Source: Chitinophaga pinensis (lineage in GTDB: Bacteria > Planctomycetota > Phycisphaerae > Phycisphaerales > SM1A02). Taken from it: a DNA stretch of 16,055 nucleotides. Location of the stretch: positions 1 through 16,055 of the forward strand of contig CALQCP020000027.1 of NCBI GenBank assembly GCA_943329105.2. The letters run 5' to 3'. A program made the translations under genes and the position numbers. A model generated the notes under the pieces. That model was given only the letters and a program-made list of their open reading frames with translations. It was not told the origin of the DNA and ran no database searches. This document shows, piece by piece, positions 1 through 7,008 of this stretch. How positions within the stretch are numbered: the first letter of the stretch is position 1; every line of letters begins with the position of its first letter.

Positions 1-109
1 GTTCCACCATGGCTACGCGCTTGCCTAGTTTGCAAGCCTGAATCGCCGCACTTTGACCAGCAGGTCCGCTGCCAATCACCACTAGGTCATATTCGTAGAT
101 GGCTTCCAT
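1..109 (-). CDS. sthA: Si-specific NAD(P)(+) transhydrogenase, N-terminal fragment (cut by window edge)
   Basis: Only the first 36 codons are inside the window. The protein begins MEAIYEYDLVVIGSGPAG, a dinucleotide-binding fold with the FAD-binding GxGxxG at residues 13-18 and an acidic residue (E36) at the expected end of the second beta strand. The pattern YDLVVIGSGPAGQ-AAIQA-KLGKRVA is the typical start of soluble, flavin-dependent pyridine nucleotide transhydrogenase, a cytoplasmic enzyme that exchanges reducing equivalents between NADPH and NAD. The ATG at 109 is the only plausible start because an in-frame TAG lies 15 nt upstream (122-124). It is the last visible gene of the long minus-strand run, 28 nt after the HEPN-like gene. 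Dihydrolipoamide dehydrogenase and other disulfide oxidoreductases of the same fold cannot be fully excluded without the rest of the protein. Confidence 0.72.
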   Translation of the reverse strand, partial: MEAIYEYDLVVIGSGPAGQSAAIQACKLGKRVAMVE

Positions 110-137
110 GGACTGCGCAGCCTAGCTGCTGATGCCA

Positions 138-782
138 CTACTTCTTGGCGGGCGGCCAGCACAACACCCCCCAATCATCGGAATATCCATGATTGATGAC
201 CACTTGAATGGCCACGAGCGCCACCGCATCCAAAATCATCGATGTTCGCTTGAGAACCGTGCGGTTCTCGCGGCTCCCATAGGTGGATCCGCCCTGCGCC
301 AACTGCGCATGCACCAGCGCGCAACGCTCCAATAGGTGAGCCAATACCTTGTCCCACCGCCTGCGAACAATGAGCTCCTTCAGATCGACGCTGGCAAAAT
401 GCCGCGCCAAATAGCGATCGGCAAACATGCTGGCGACCAATGTGCGGTCACGTTCGAGCGTGGCTGCAATGATTCCATCCTGATCGGTTGCAGCAAGTTG
501 CTTCACAAATGTCGCGAGCGCGGCACGCTCTGCCACCGGTTGATTGCGCGCCACATCCCAGCGCGCGCACAATGCAGATAAGCCCGCCCACTGCGCAAGC
601 ACGCGATCGTCAAGCTCTGCTTCGCGGCACGACTCGGCATGTTCAAGCCACGTGAATGCACGATGGATACGAATCCGGTTGTCCTCGTATAGCCGAGCAT
701 TAGCGTACGAATCCCGCCGCGGCTTCCATAATTTACGGAGCGTGGCCAGAGGGAGCGGTGCGGAGAGAATGCTGGTGCGCAT
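138..782 (-). CDS. Conserved hypothetical protein, HEPN-like, with altered active-site motif
   Basis: A 214-residue soluble protein with no signal peptide or membrane segment. The layout matches, from memory, a widespread bacterial family of HEPN-like hypothetical proteins. An N-terminal stretch RIHRAFTWLEHAE (residues 38-50) corresponds to their RLHRAxSWLxxAE, and the C-terminus, with GGSTYGSRENR (164-174) and DDWGVLCWPP (202-211), corresponds to GGATWNSSVNR and DWGxxxYP. In those relatives the segment before GG reads RNQLVH, an Rx4H motif of the HEPN ribonuclease type. Here the aligned residues are H158 and Q163, so the catalytic pair appears to be lost. The gene lies 45 nt after the CDF gene and 28 nt before sthA on the same strand. 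No Shine-Dalgarno is visible upstream of the ATG. Family assignment is by remembered motif similarity; function is unknown. Confidence 0.6.
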   Translation of the reverse strand: MRTSILSAPLPLATLRKLWKPRRDSYANARLYEDNRIRIHRAFTWLEHAESCREAELDDRVLAQWAGLSALCARWDVARNQPVAERAALATFVKQLAATDQDGIIAATLERDRTLVASMFADRYLARHFASVDLKELIVRRRWDKVLAHLLERCALVHAQLAQGGSTYGSRENRTVLKRTSMILDAVALVAIQVVINHGYSDDWGVLCWPPAKK

Positions 783-827
783 GACACAGCAGCGTAGCGT
801 TGAACAGTCATGCTGATGAAAGCACGG

Positions 828-1772
828 TTATGCAGGCTTGGCAGCGGGCTCGTCCCACGGCTCGATGTGCGCGGTGGCATTTCCACCATCGGTACATCCC
901 AGGGCAACCTCAATCTCGTACTCAATGGACGAAGCCAAGTCATGCGCAGTACGCACATCCAGTGAATCGTCCACTTGCACATGAAAGTCCACCCAGTGGT
1001 GCCTGCCAATGTGCCGGGTGCGCAATTTGTGCCAACCTCGAATCAGCGGCGCACGAGCGCCCGCCGTGCCGCTGACATGCGCATCCAGAATCTTGCGCAC
1101 CGTCTCGTAATCGCCAGCGTCCTGCTCATCAACCAATTCTCCAAGCGAGCGCCGCACCATGCGAATCCCCAGACCAACCAAGATGCACGCCATCAGAATG
1201 GCAACCAGCGGGTCGATCCACACGAGCCCCGTCATGCGCACTGCTACCAGCGCAGCAATCGCGCCAAGGCTGGTGATTGCATCAGAGATCAAGTGCCGAC
1301 CATCGCCAACCAGGGCCGCGGAGCCACTCCGTCGCCCAAGCTTCATCAGCCAAGCTCCAAGCACGCCATTACCCACAGCAGTGGCGCCGATGAGAATCAA
1401 GCCCCATTCAATGCGCTGCACGCCAAGATCGCCAGCCAGCATGCGGTGCACCGCTTCCCAAACGATGCTCGCACCGGCTGCACCGATGAGCGCACCTTCC
1501 ACTGACATACTGACAAATTCAAAGCGCCCGTGACCGTACGGATGCGTGCGATCTGCAGGCCGGTGCGCCTGCGAAATTGCCCACAGCGCAAATCCACTTG
1601 CCACAACATTGATGATCGATTCGAGCGCATCGCTGTAGACCGCTGAAGACCCCGTCAGCCGCCACGCAACAAACTTCACCGCCATCAGTACAAACCCCAC
1701 CGCTACTGCAATCGCCGCAGCGCGGCGTTCAGTGGCGTGCATGGCGACTGAGGCTTCAGTTGCCATGGTCAT
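828..1772 (-). CDS. Cation diffusion facilitator (CDF) family divalent metal efflux protein
   Basis: A 314-residue inner-membrane transporter that by family exports divalent metal ions (Zn, Fe, Mn or Co) in exchange for protons. It shows about six membrane helices, the HPYGHGRFE signature (77-85) after TM2, and the TM5 metal site GDGRHLISDA with H160 and D164. A cytoplasmic ZT-dimer domain follows (about 210-306) with HHWVDFHVQVD and a closing TAHIEP. The TM2 half of the transport site reads DALESIIN, with E51 and N55 in the places that are Asp and Asp in E. coli FieF/YiiP, so metal choice cannot be read off directly. The ATG at 1772 overlaps the end of the HlyD gene by 17 nt; ATGs at 1766 and 1742 are equally possible and none has a clear ribosome site. 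The overlap suggests coupling with the exporter genes upstream. Confidence 0.9.
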   Translation of the reverse strand: MTMATEASVAMHATERRAAAIAVAVGFVLMAVKFVAWRLTGSSAVYSDALESIINVVASGFALWAISQAHRPADRTHPYGHGRFEFVSMSVEGALIGAAGASIVWEAVHRMLAGDLGVQRIEWGLILIGATAVGNGVLGAWLMKLGRRSGSAALVGDGRHLISDAITSLGAIAALVAVRMTGLVWIDPLVAILMACILVGLGIRMVRRSLGELVDEQDAGDYETVRKILDAHVSGTAGARAPLIRGWHKLRTRHIGRHHWVDFHVQVDDSLDVRTAHDLASSIEYEIEVALGCTDGGNATAHIEPWDEPAAKPA

Positions 1773-2940
1773 CAGGCGCGGTTGCTGCAGCGTTATCCGG
1801 AATGGAAGGTGTTGGAGGTGCTGCAGGTGCCGCCACTGGCGCAGTCACTGGCACCGCCACTGGCGCAGTCACCGGATCCGGAGCGCCCGCATCCCCAGCA
1901 CTTTCGATGAAGACATCAAGCAACTGTCCAGGAGCGACTGGCACCTTTGGATCCTCAAACACGTAGATCACCTGCAGGACGCGGGTGTCAATGCGCTCGG
2001 CGTTCTCGCCAGAAAGCGTCTTCTTCGGCAACACCAGCGGCACACGACGGACAAAGCTCACTGGAAAGCTCGCCTGCCGCCCGCCACGGAGTGAGGCGAT
2101 CGCCTTGCCCTTATCACTAAACCGCCAAGCATCAAGTTCATCAATATCCACCCGGATATAGAGGGGATCAAGGTCACCAAGCGTCATTTGCGTCTTGGCA
2201 CCGGGACCCGCTGCGGCGTACTGCCCGGGGCGTGCGTCAATGCGCAGAATTTGTGCGTCAATCGGCGCGCGCGCAATGCAGCGATCAAGCTCCGTATGAA
2301 TCATGCCCACCTCGGCCTTGGCGGTAGCAACGTCAGCTTCAATGACCCGCAGATCTTCTGGATAGGTGCCTTTGCGGACGAATTCCAAGCTTGCTTCTGC
2401 TTCTGCGGCCTTGGACTCAGCGTTGGCTACTTCATACTCCCGCGTCGGAAGTTCATTGTGACTCATAGCGCCAGCTTCGCCGATAGCACGCAGACGATCA
2501 AGGCGCCCCTGCGCATCACGCACCGCGGCACGGGTCTGATCCGCACGCGCCTGCGCCTGCTTCAACATCTCCGGCTTTGGCAAGCTGCGCGACTGTGCCA
2601 AGCGTGCCTCAGCGGCAAATGCGCGCGCCTCTGCGCCAGCCGCCTGTGCGGCCAGCGCGCGGCGGTCGATGATGAAGAGCGGCTGCCCCTTCACCACACG
2701 CTGCCCTTCCTTCACCAATACCTCTTCGATCAAGCCACTGACAGGCGCGCCAAGCTCAATCAGTTCCGACGATGGCTCAACGATGCCCGAGCCGCTGACT
2801 CGGTCGCCATACGGCGAGGCCACCGGCGGCACCATCGGCGGAGGTGCTGGCATAGCCGCATTCTGCTTAGCGACGGTGTACGCCGAAGCAACGATGCCAA
2901 CGACTGCGAGTATCGGGAGTGCGATGAACTTCCAATTCAT
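1756..2940 (-). CDS. devB: DevB/HlyD-type periplasmic adaptor (membrane fusion protein) of ABC exporter
   Basis: A 394-residue membrane fusion protein that would link the DevC/DevA inner-membrane pump to an outer-membrane channel. The start MNWKFIALP at 2940 places one membrane anchor at residues 5-23. An upstream in-frame ATG at 3078 would overlap the ATPase gene and add a non-conserved 46-residue segment. A biotinyl-lipoyl half (about 64-93, with VSGLIEEVLVKEGQRVVKGQ) is followed by an alpha-helical coiled-coil hairpin (about 95-215), the second lipoyl half (221-246, CIARAPIDAQILRI) and a beta-barrel domain to about residue 348. The last 45 residues are an odd Pro/Ala/Val-rich tail (PVTAPVAVPVTAPVAAPA) beyond the normal end of the family. 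It sits 46 nt after the ATPase gene and overlaps the CDF gene. The gene name is by analogy with cyanobacterial devBCA; the substrate is unknown. Confidence 0.87.
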   Translation of the reverse strand: MNWKFIALPILAVVGIVASAYTVAKQNAAMPAPPPMVPPVASPYGDRVSGSGIVEPSSELIELGAPVSGLIEEVLVKEGQRVVKGQPLFIIDRRALAAQAAGAEARAFAAEARLAQSRSLPKPEMLKQAQARADQTRAAVRDAQGRLDRLRAIGEAGAMSHNELPTREYEVANAESKAAEAEASLEFVRKGTYPEDLRVIEADVATAKAEVGMIHTELDRCIARAPIDAQILRIDARPGQYAAAGPGAKTQMTLGDLDPLYIRVDIDELDAWRFSDKGKAIASLRGGRQASFPVSFVRRVPLVLPKKTLSGENAERIDTRVLQVIYVFEDPKVPVAPGQLLDVFIESAGDAGAPDPVTAPVAVPVTAPVAAPAAPPTPSIPDNAAATAPDDHGN

Positions 2941-2986
2941 GATCGATGCCTGTGTGGGGGGACTGTGACTGGCAAGGAAGCGTAGT

Positions 2987-3736
2987 TCAATGGCGCTTGG
3001 CGGCGTCGCCCATCCGCTGTGCGGATTCGGCAAGTGCCTCTGCTGGGGTACTGACGTGGGTAACGCGGCCGTCATCAAGGTGAGCGATGCGGTCCGCGAA
3101 GTGATAAATACGTTCGTCGTGCGTTACCACAATGACAACGCGCTCAGCAGCGGCGGTGAGTTCACGGATCAGCCCCATGATCTTCTGGCCGGTGGCGCCG
3201 TCAAGCGCACTGGTGGGTTCGTCACACACAAGGAGGCGGGGACCGGTCACCAACGCGCGCGCAATAGCTACCCGCTGCTGCTGTCCGCCCGAGAGCTTGT
3301 TGGGGCGAGTCAATTCGCGGCCCTTCAATCCAACTTCTTCCAAGAGCTTTGCGGCGCGGTCGAGGGCATCTCGCTTGGGATGGTGCCGCAGCAACAGGGG
3401 TACAGCAACGTTCTCCAGGATGGAGACTTGTGGAATCAGGTTGAACTGCTGAAAGATAAATCCAACATTCGCCCCGCGCCAAACAGTGCGCTCGTGGTTA
3501 CTCAGCGCGGATGGATCGGTACCAAGCACCGCCAGTTCGCCTTCATCGCGTTGCAGCAGACCCGCCAGAATGGAAATCAGCGTGGTCTTTCCACATCCCG
3601 AAGGCCCAACCAGTGCCATCATTTCACCAAAGCGCACTTCAAGATTCACACCGCGCAGCGCGCGCACCATGGAATCACCGACACCGAAGGTCTTGAACAC
3701 TTCATTGCAAACGATGCTATTGGCCGGCTCGCTCAT
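2987..3736 (-). CDS. devA: DevA/LolD-type ABC exporter ATP-binding protein
   Basis: A 249-residue cytoplasmic ATPase with every ABC motif intact: Walker A GPSGCGKT (44-51), Q-loop FQQFNLIPQ (95-103), signature LSGGQQQRVAIARA (148-161), Walker B RLLVCDE (167-173), D-loop SALD and H-loop VVTHD (203-207). Sequence style is that of the MacB/LolD/DevA group that drives FtsX-like permeases, not of nutrient importers. The ATG at 3736 overlaps the stop of the permease gene in an ATGA, a sign of coupled translation and a fixed subunit ratio. The last 20 residues, after DGRV, are poorly conserved and probably not catalytic. With the permease and the adaptor it forms a complete inner-membrane half of a tripartite exporter. 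Confidence 0.95.
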   Translation of the reverse strand: MSEPANSIVCNEVFKTFGVGDSMVRALRGVNLEVRFGEMMALVGPSGCGKTTLISILAGLLQRDEGELAVLGTDPSALSNHERTVWRGANVGFIFQQFNLIPQVSILENVAVPLLLRHHPKRDALDRAAKLLEEVGLKGRELTRPNKLSGGQQQRVAIARALVTGPRLLVCDEPTSALDGATGQKIMGLIRELTAAAERVVIVVTHDERIYHFADRIAHLDDGRVTHVSTPAEALAESAQRMGDAAKRH

Positions 3737-4899
3737 CCTTGGAATACCTCGGATGGATCAAGTTGCACCACGCGACGCATGCTGAAGAGACTGGAAGCAA
3801 CCACAATGAAGATCACCGCCGCGGCGGCAATCACCGGAATGTGCCAGGTCATCTTGAATGCCAATTTGTCGCCAGGAATTGCCAGGCCAACAATCGAAGT
3901 GACCCCCAAGCCAAGACCAAGCCCAAGAACGCCCGCAACCGCGCCTTGTAATGCCACTAGGCCAAGCAGTCGGCCCGTCGTCGCACCCATCGCTTTCATC
4001 GCACCGAAATACTTCAGATTGTCAAGCGTAAAGTTGTAGAACATCTGCCCCGCGATGGCTACACCCACCAGAAATCCAAGGGCAATGGCAATACCAAAGT
4101 TGATGGGGATTCCGGTTTGCGTCATCCAATAGGTAATGGTGGTCCACGCAAAGTCATCCGGGGTGTACACCGCGAGTTCGGTCTCGCGCGCGATGCGGTC
4201 ACGCAATTCCGTCACGGAAACTCCGGGCGCCGCCTTCACAAGAATCATGCTGAGGGTTCGGCGATTCGCTGGCGCAAATCCAATCGCTCGCGAATACGTG
4301 GTGTAGATCGTGGGAACATTCTGGAATGTCGGCTTGGTCTCCGCGATACCGCCGATGACCGCGCGCCGCTCATTCAGCTCGAGTTCCTCACCGATTTCAA
4401 TCGGACGTTTCGGACCAGTTGGATTGGCAGGATTGATGGGTTGCGCTAGACGCGAACGAGCACCACGCGTCTCAATGATGATGGTGTCTGGCTTGCGCAG
4501 GACACTGACGTCACCCTTGATCATGCGCGCTGGCACACCAATCAGGCTTGCATCATCAACGCCCACCACATCGCAAATCTGCCGCGCACCACTTGGAAGC
4601 TTGGCAACCAAGAGACCTTTGAAGAGCGGCACTGCCCAACCCACTCCGTCCACGCTGCGTACGCGCTGCAAGGCAGTGACTTGCATCGGCTTGGTGTCAT
4701 CCACAAACTGCATGGTTGGATCGGTGACCCAAAGATCTGCCTGTGGAGTTTCCTCAATGAGCGCGTAGGTGCGGCTCATCAGCCCAACAAAGATGCTGGC
4801 CTGCTGCGCAATGAGCAGTGTTGCAAAGGAGAGCCCCAGCAGAATTCCGTAGAACTTTGCTGTATCACCGAAGAGCATCTTGATGGCGATGGTTCGCAT
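3733..4899 (-). CDS. devC: DevC-type ABC exporter permease (MacB/FtsX-like)
   Basis: A 388-residue inner-membrane permease. Topology is the four-helix FtsX/MacB plan: TM1 at about 15-37, a large periplasmic domain at about 40-260, and three glycine-rich helices at about 265-288, 310-340 and 352-374. The cytoplasmic loop YFGAMKAMGATTGRLLGLVALQ (297-318) holds the coupling helix that contacts the ATPase. The short periplasmic domain with DLWVTDP (55-61) and the total length match DevC of the cyanobacterial DevBCA glycolipid exporter rather than full-length MacB. It starts 12 nt after the kup stop and shares ATGA with devA, so kup, devC and devA probably lie on one transcript. No gene for an outer-membrane channel is in the window. 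Confidence 0.9.
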   Translation of the reverse strand: MRTIAIKMLFGDTAKFYGILLGLSFATLLIAQQASIFVGLMSRTYALIEETPQADLWVTDPTMQFVDDTKPMQVTALQRVRSVDGVGWAVPLFKGLLVAKLPSGARQICDVVGVDDASLIGVPARMIKGDVSVLRKPDTIIIETRGARSRLAQPINPANPTGPKRPIEIGEELELNERRAVIGGIAETKPTFQNVPTIYTTYSRAIGFAPANRRTLSMILVKAAPGVSVTELRDRIARETELAVYTPDDFAWTTITYWMTQTGIPINFGIAIALGFLVGVAIAGQMFYNFTLDNLKYFGAMKAMGATTGRLLGLVALQGAVAGVLGLGLGLGVTSIVGLAIPGDKLAFKMTWHIPVIAAAAVIFIVVASSLFSMRRVVQLDPSEVFQG

Positions 4900-4911
4900 A
4901 GAGAAGTCTGC

Positions 4912-6930
4912 TCAAAGCTTCAACTGGAAGCCAAACTCAACCGTGCGATCCGAAGGAAGATTGAACGCGCTGGTCACGTCGGCTGCGTTGGCGTGCAGGA
5001 AGATGAAAATACCTTTGCGCCAGCCCGCCATGCGCGCCGGACCGCCAGGAACCAATTGCATCTTTCGTGCAAAGTAGGTGGTTTCTTCAGTATCGAACGG
5101 CAAGCCACGCTCGCGCGCGAGGCGCAAGATGCCCGGTGCATCGGGCTGCTCCATGAACCCGACGTGAGCCGAGACACTCCAGAATCCATCCGGCATCCAC
5201 CGCACGGTGACGCGCTCGCGGTCGGCAACAAACGGCTGCTCGCTGGGGGCGATCGACAGAAGAATCACTTGCTCATGCAACACATGCGCGTGCTTCACGA
5301 AATTCACCAACGCAAACGGCGCCTGTGTGGTTGGAGTCAGGAACACGGCGGTACCGGGAACGCGCGGTACCACCTCCGACCAAAGCCGCGCGAGGAATTC
5401 ATGAATCGTCTCGCCTTGGGCGGCAATCTGCCGTCCCACCGCCAGGGTTCCTTGATTCCAAGTGACCATCACTATTGAGCCGGCAGCCGCAATCGCCAGC
5501 GCGTACCAACCGCCATGGAACACCTTGAGAAGGTTGGAGGAAAGGAATGCCAAGTCAATCGCTAGGAATGAACCAACAACAATCCATACCACTGGCGGCT
5601 TCCATTTCCACGTCTTCAACGCCACCTCAGCAAACAACAGCGAGGTGATTCCCATGACCGCCGTGACTGCAATGCCGTACGCATCGGCAAGCGCTGCTGA
5701 GGAGCGGAACAAGAAGACCGTCATCAGGCATCCAATCATCATGGTCCAATTGAGGAACGGGATGTAGATCTGACCTTCGGTAAAGCTGGATGTGTGCACC
5801 ACGGCAAGGCGTGGCAAATAGTTGAGGCGGATCGCTTGGCGCGCCATCGAGAAGACGCCGGAGATCATCGCCTGGCTAGCAACAATGGTTGCAAACGTAG
5901 CCAGAACAACCATGGGAATAACCCATCCCGCAGGCACTAGACCGTAGAACGGCTTGTATTGAGAAAGCAACGCGGGATCCGGCGGATTGGCGATCGCCCA
6001 TGCGCCTTGGCCAAAGTAGTTCAGAATCAGGCAGGGCCACACGATCGTGAACCATCCAAGCCGAATCGGGCCAATTCCAAAGTGCCCGATGTCGGCATAC
6101 AGCGCCTCGGCGCCCGTCACTACCAGGACAATTGAGCCAAGCAAAAGGAATGTGCCGGACGGATTCGCTGCAATCAGTTCGATGGCGTACAGGGGATTCA
6201 CTGCGGCAAGCACACTTGGATCCGAGACGATGGCGCGCAGTCCAAGAAATCCCAACACACCAAACCACAGGAGCATCACCGGGCCGAAGATGCGGCCGAT
6301 GTGCCCCGTTCCAAATCGCTGCACGGCGAACAAGAACACCAGCACCACCGTTGTTAACGGTGCCACCCACCCTTGCAGGCTTTCGTCAAAGACGGTGAGA
6401 CCTTCCATTGCTGACAGCACGGAGATGGATGGCGTGATGACGCCGTCGCCGAACAGTAATGCACTGCCCATGATGGCCATGGCGCCAAAGAACGCCAATC
6501 GGTAATCCGCGCGCCGCTGCAGACCGCGGGGCAAGAGAGAGAGCAACGCGAACAATCCACCTTCGCCACGATTGGTGGCACGCATAATGAGCAGCTGATA
6601 CTTCGCAACCACCACCAGGAATAGCGCCCAGAAAATCAAACTCAGAACGCCCATCACGAACGCGCGATCGGCGCTGCCGTGGTGGGCAATGGTTTCCTGA
6701 AACGCATACAGCGGGCTGGTTCCGATATCGCCAAACACCACGCCGACCGCGCCGATGGCCAACGCGATACCCCCGCCATGACCCTTGCTGTGCCGACCAT
6801 TGGCGGAGTGCAGCTCTGCGATTGGAAGCGAGGCATCCACAACGCCTTGGGCGCCATCCACCACCGTCGGCACGAGGGGTGCTATCGGGGCGTCAAGGTC
6901 TGGGCGTGCGTTGGATGCGTCGTCTGGCAC
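4912..6930 (-). CDS. kup: KUP-family low-affinity potassium transporter
   Basis: A 672-residue inner-membrane protein for K+ uptake, by family through H+ symport. The family signature GAVGVVFGDIGTSPLYAFQ is at 60-78, followed by about twelve membrane helices and a soluble C-terminal domain from about residue 500 (HVLHEQVILLSI, VRWMPDGFWSVSAHVGFMEQPD, TYFARK). Ending in EFGFQLKL, it is about 50 residues longer than E. coli Kup, and the surplus is a non-conserved Ala/Asp-rich N-terminus. The start is GTG; it is supported by a perfect GGAGG at 6939-6943, eight nucleotides upstream, so the N-terminal extension is probably real. That ribosome site sits in the 3' arm of a hairpin, described separately. 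The gene is 68 nt after the lipoprotein gene and 12 nt before devC. Confidence 0.95.
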   Translation of the reverse strand: MPDDASNARPDLDAPIAPLVPTVVDGAQGVVDASLPIAELHSANGRHSKGHGGGIALAIGAVGVVFGDIGTSPLYAFQETIAHHGSADRAFVMGVLSLIFWALFLVVVAKYQLLIMRATNRGEGGLFALLSLLPRGLQRRADYRLAFFGAMAIMGSALLFGDGVITPSISVLSAMEGLTVFDESLQGWVAPLTTVVLVFLFAVQRFGTGHIGRIFGPVMLLWFGVLGFLGLRAIVSDPSVLAAVNPLYAIELIAANPSGTFLLLGSIVLVVTGAEALYADIGHFGIGPIRLGWFTIVWPCLILNYFGQGAWAIANPPDPALLSQYKPFYGLVPAGWVIPMVVLATFATIVASQAMISGVFSMARQAIRLNYLPRLAVVHTSSFTEGQIYIPFLNWTMMIGCLMTVFLFRSSAALADAYGIAVTAVMGITSLLFAEVALKTWKWKPPVVWIVVGSFLAIDLAFLSSNLLKVFHGGWYALAIAAAGSIVMVTWNQGTLAVGRQIAAQGETIHEFLARLWSEVVPRVPGTAVFLTPTTQAPFALVNFVKHAHVLHEQVILLSIAPSEQPFVADRERVTVRWMPDGFWSVSAHVGFMEQPDAPGILRLARERGLPFDTEETTYFARKMQLVPGGPARMAGWRKGIFIFLHANAADVTSAFNLPSDRTVEFGFQLKL

Positions 6931-6937
6931 GTGCGGT

Positions 6938-6954
6938 GCCTCCGAGAGGGAGGC
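6938..6954 (-). promoter_or_regulatory. Leader hairpin containing the kup Shine-Dalgarno
   Basis: Read on the minus strand this is GCCTCC-CTCTC-GGAGGC: a perfect six-base-pair, all-GC-rich stem with a five-base loop. The 3' arm contains the complete GGAGG ribosome site of kup, eight nucleotides before the GTG. Folding would hide the site. A TACAAT resembling a -10 box lies just upstream (6963-6968), but I find no -35 match at normal spacing. No T tract follows, so this is not a standard terminator. The structure is seen directly; a regulatory role is inferred. Confidence 0.5.
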
Positions 6955-6991
6955 GGGGGGACATTGTACTTCGGCTGACGACGCGCTACAT

Positions 6992-7008
6992 CAAGCGATT
7001 AGCGCTTG
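6992..7008. repeat. Short inverted repeat around the lipoprotein stop codon
   Basis: CAAGCG (6992-6997) and CGCTTG (7003-7008) form a six-base-pair stem whose five-base loop ATTAG contains the stop codon of the lipoprotein gene (6999-7001, TAA on the minus strand). No run of T follows on either strand, so it is a weak candidate for an intrinsic terminator or an mRNA-end structure between the lipoprotein gene and kup. Confidence 0.3.

Noticed and set aside
2941..3078. A longer DevB start at 3078
   Set aside because: It would overlap the ATPase gene and precede the membrane anchor with 46 non-conserved residues; MNWKF at 2940 is the natural start.
2990..4039. A 349-codon plus-strand frame opposite devA and devC
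   Set aside because: It is antisense to two genes with intact ABC exporter motifs and shows no domain or ribosome site.
4681..5478. A 265-codon plus-strand frame opposite devC and kup
   Set aside because: Shadow of two well-supported genes; the sequence has no recognisable domain or membrane segment.
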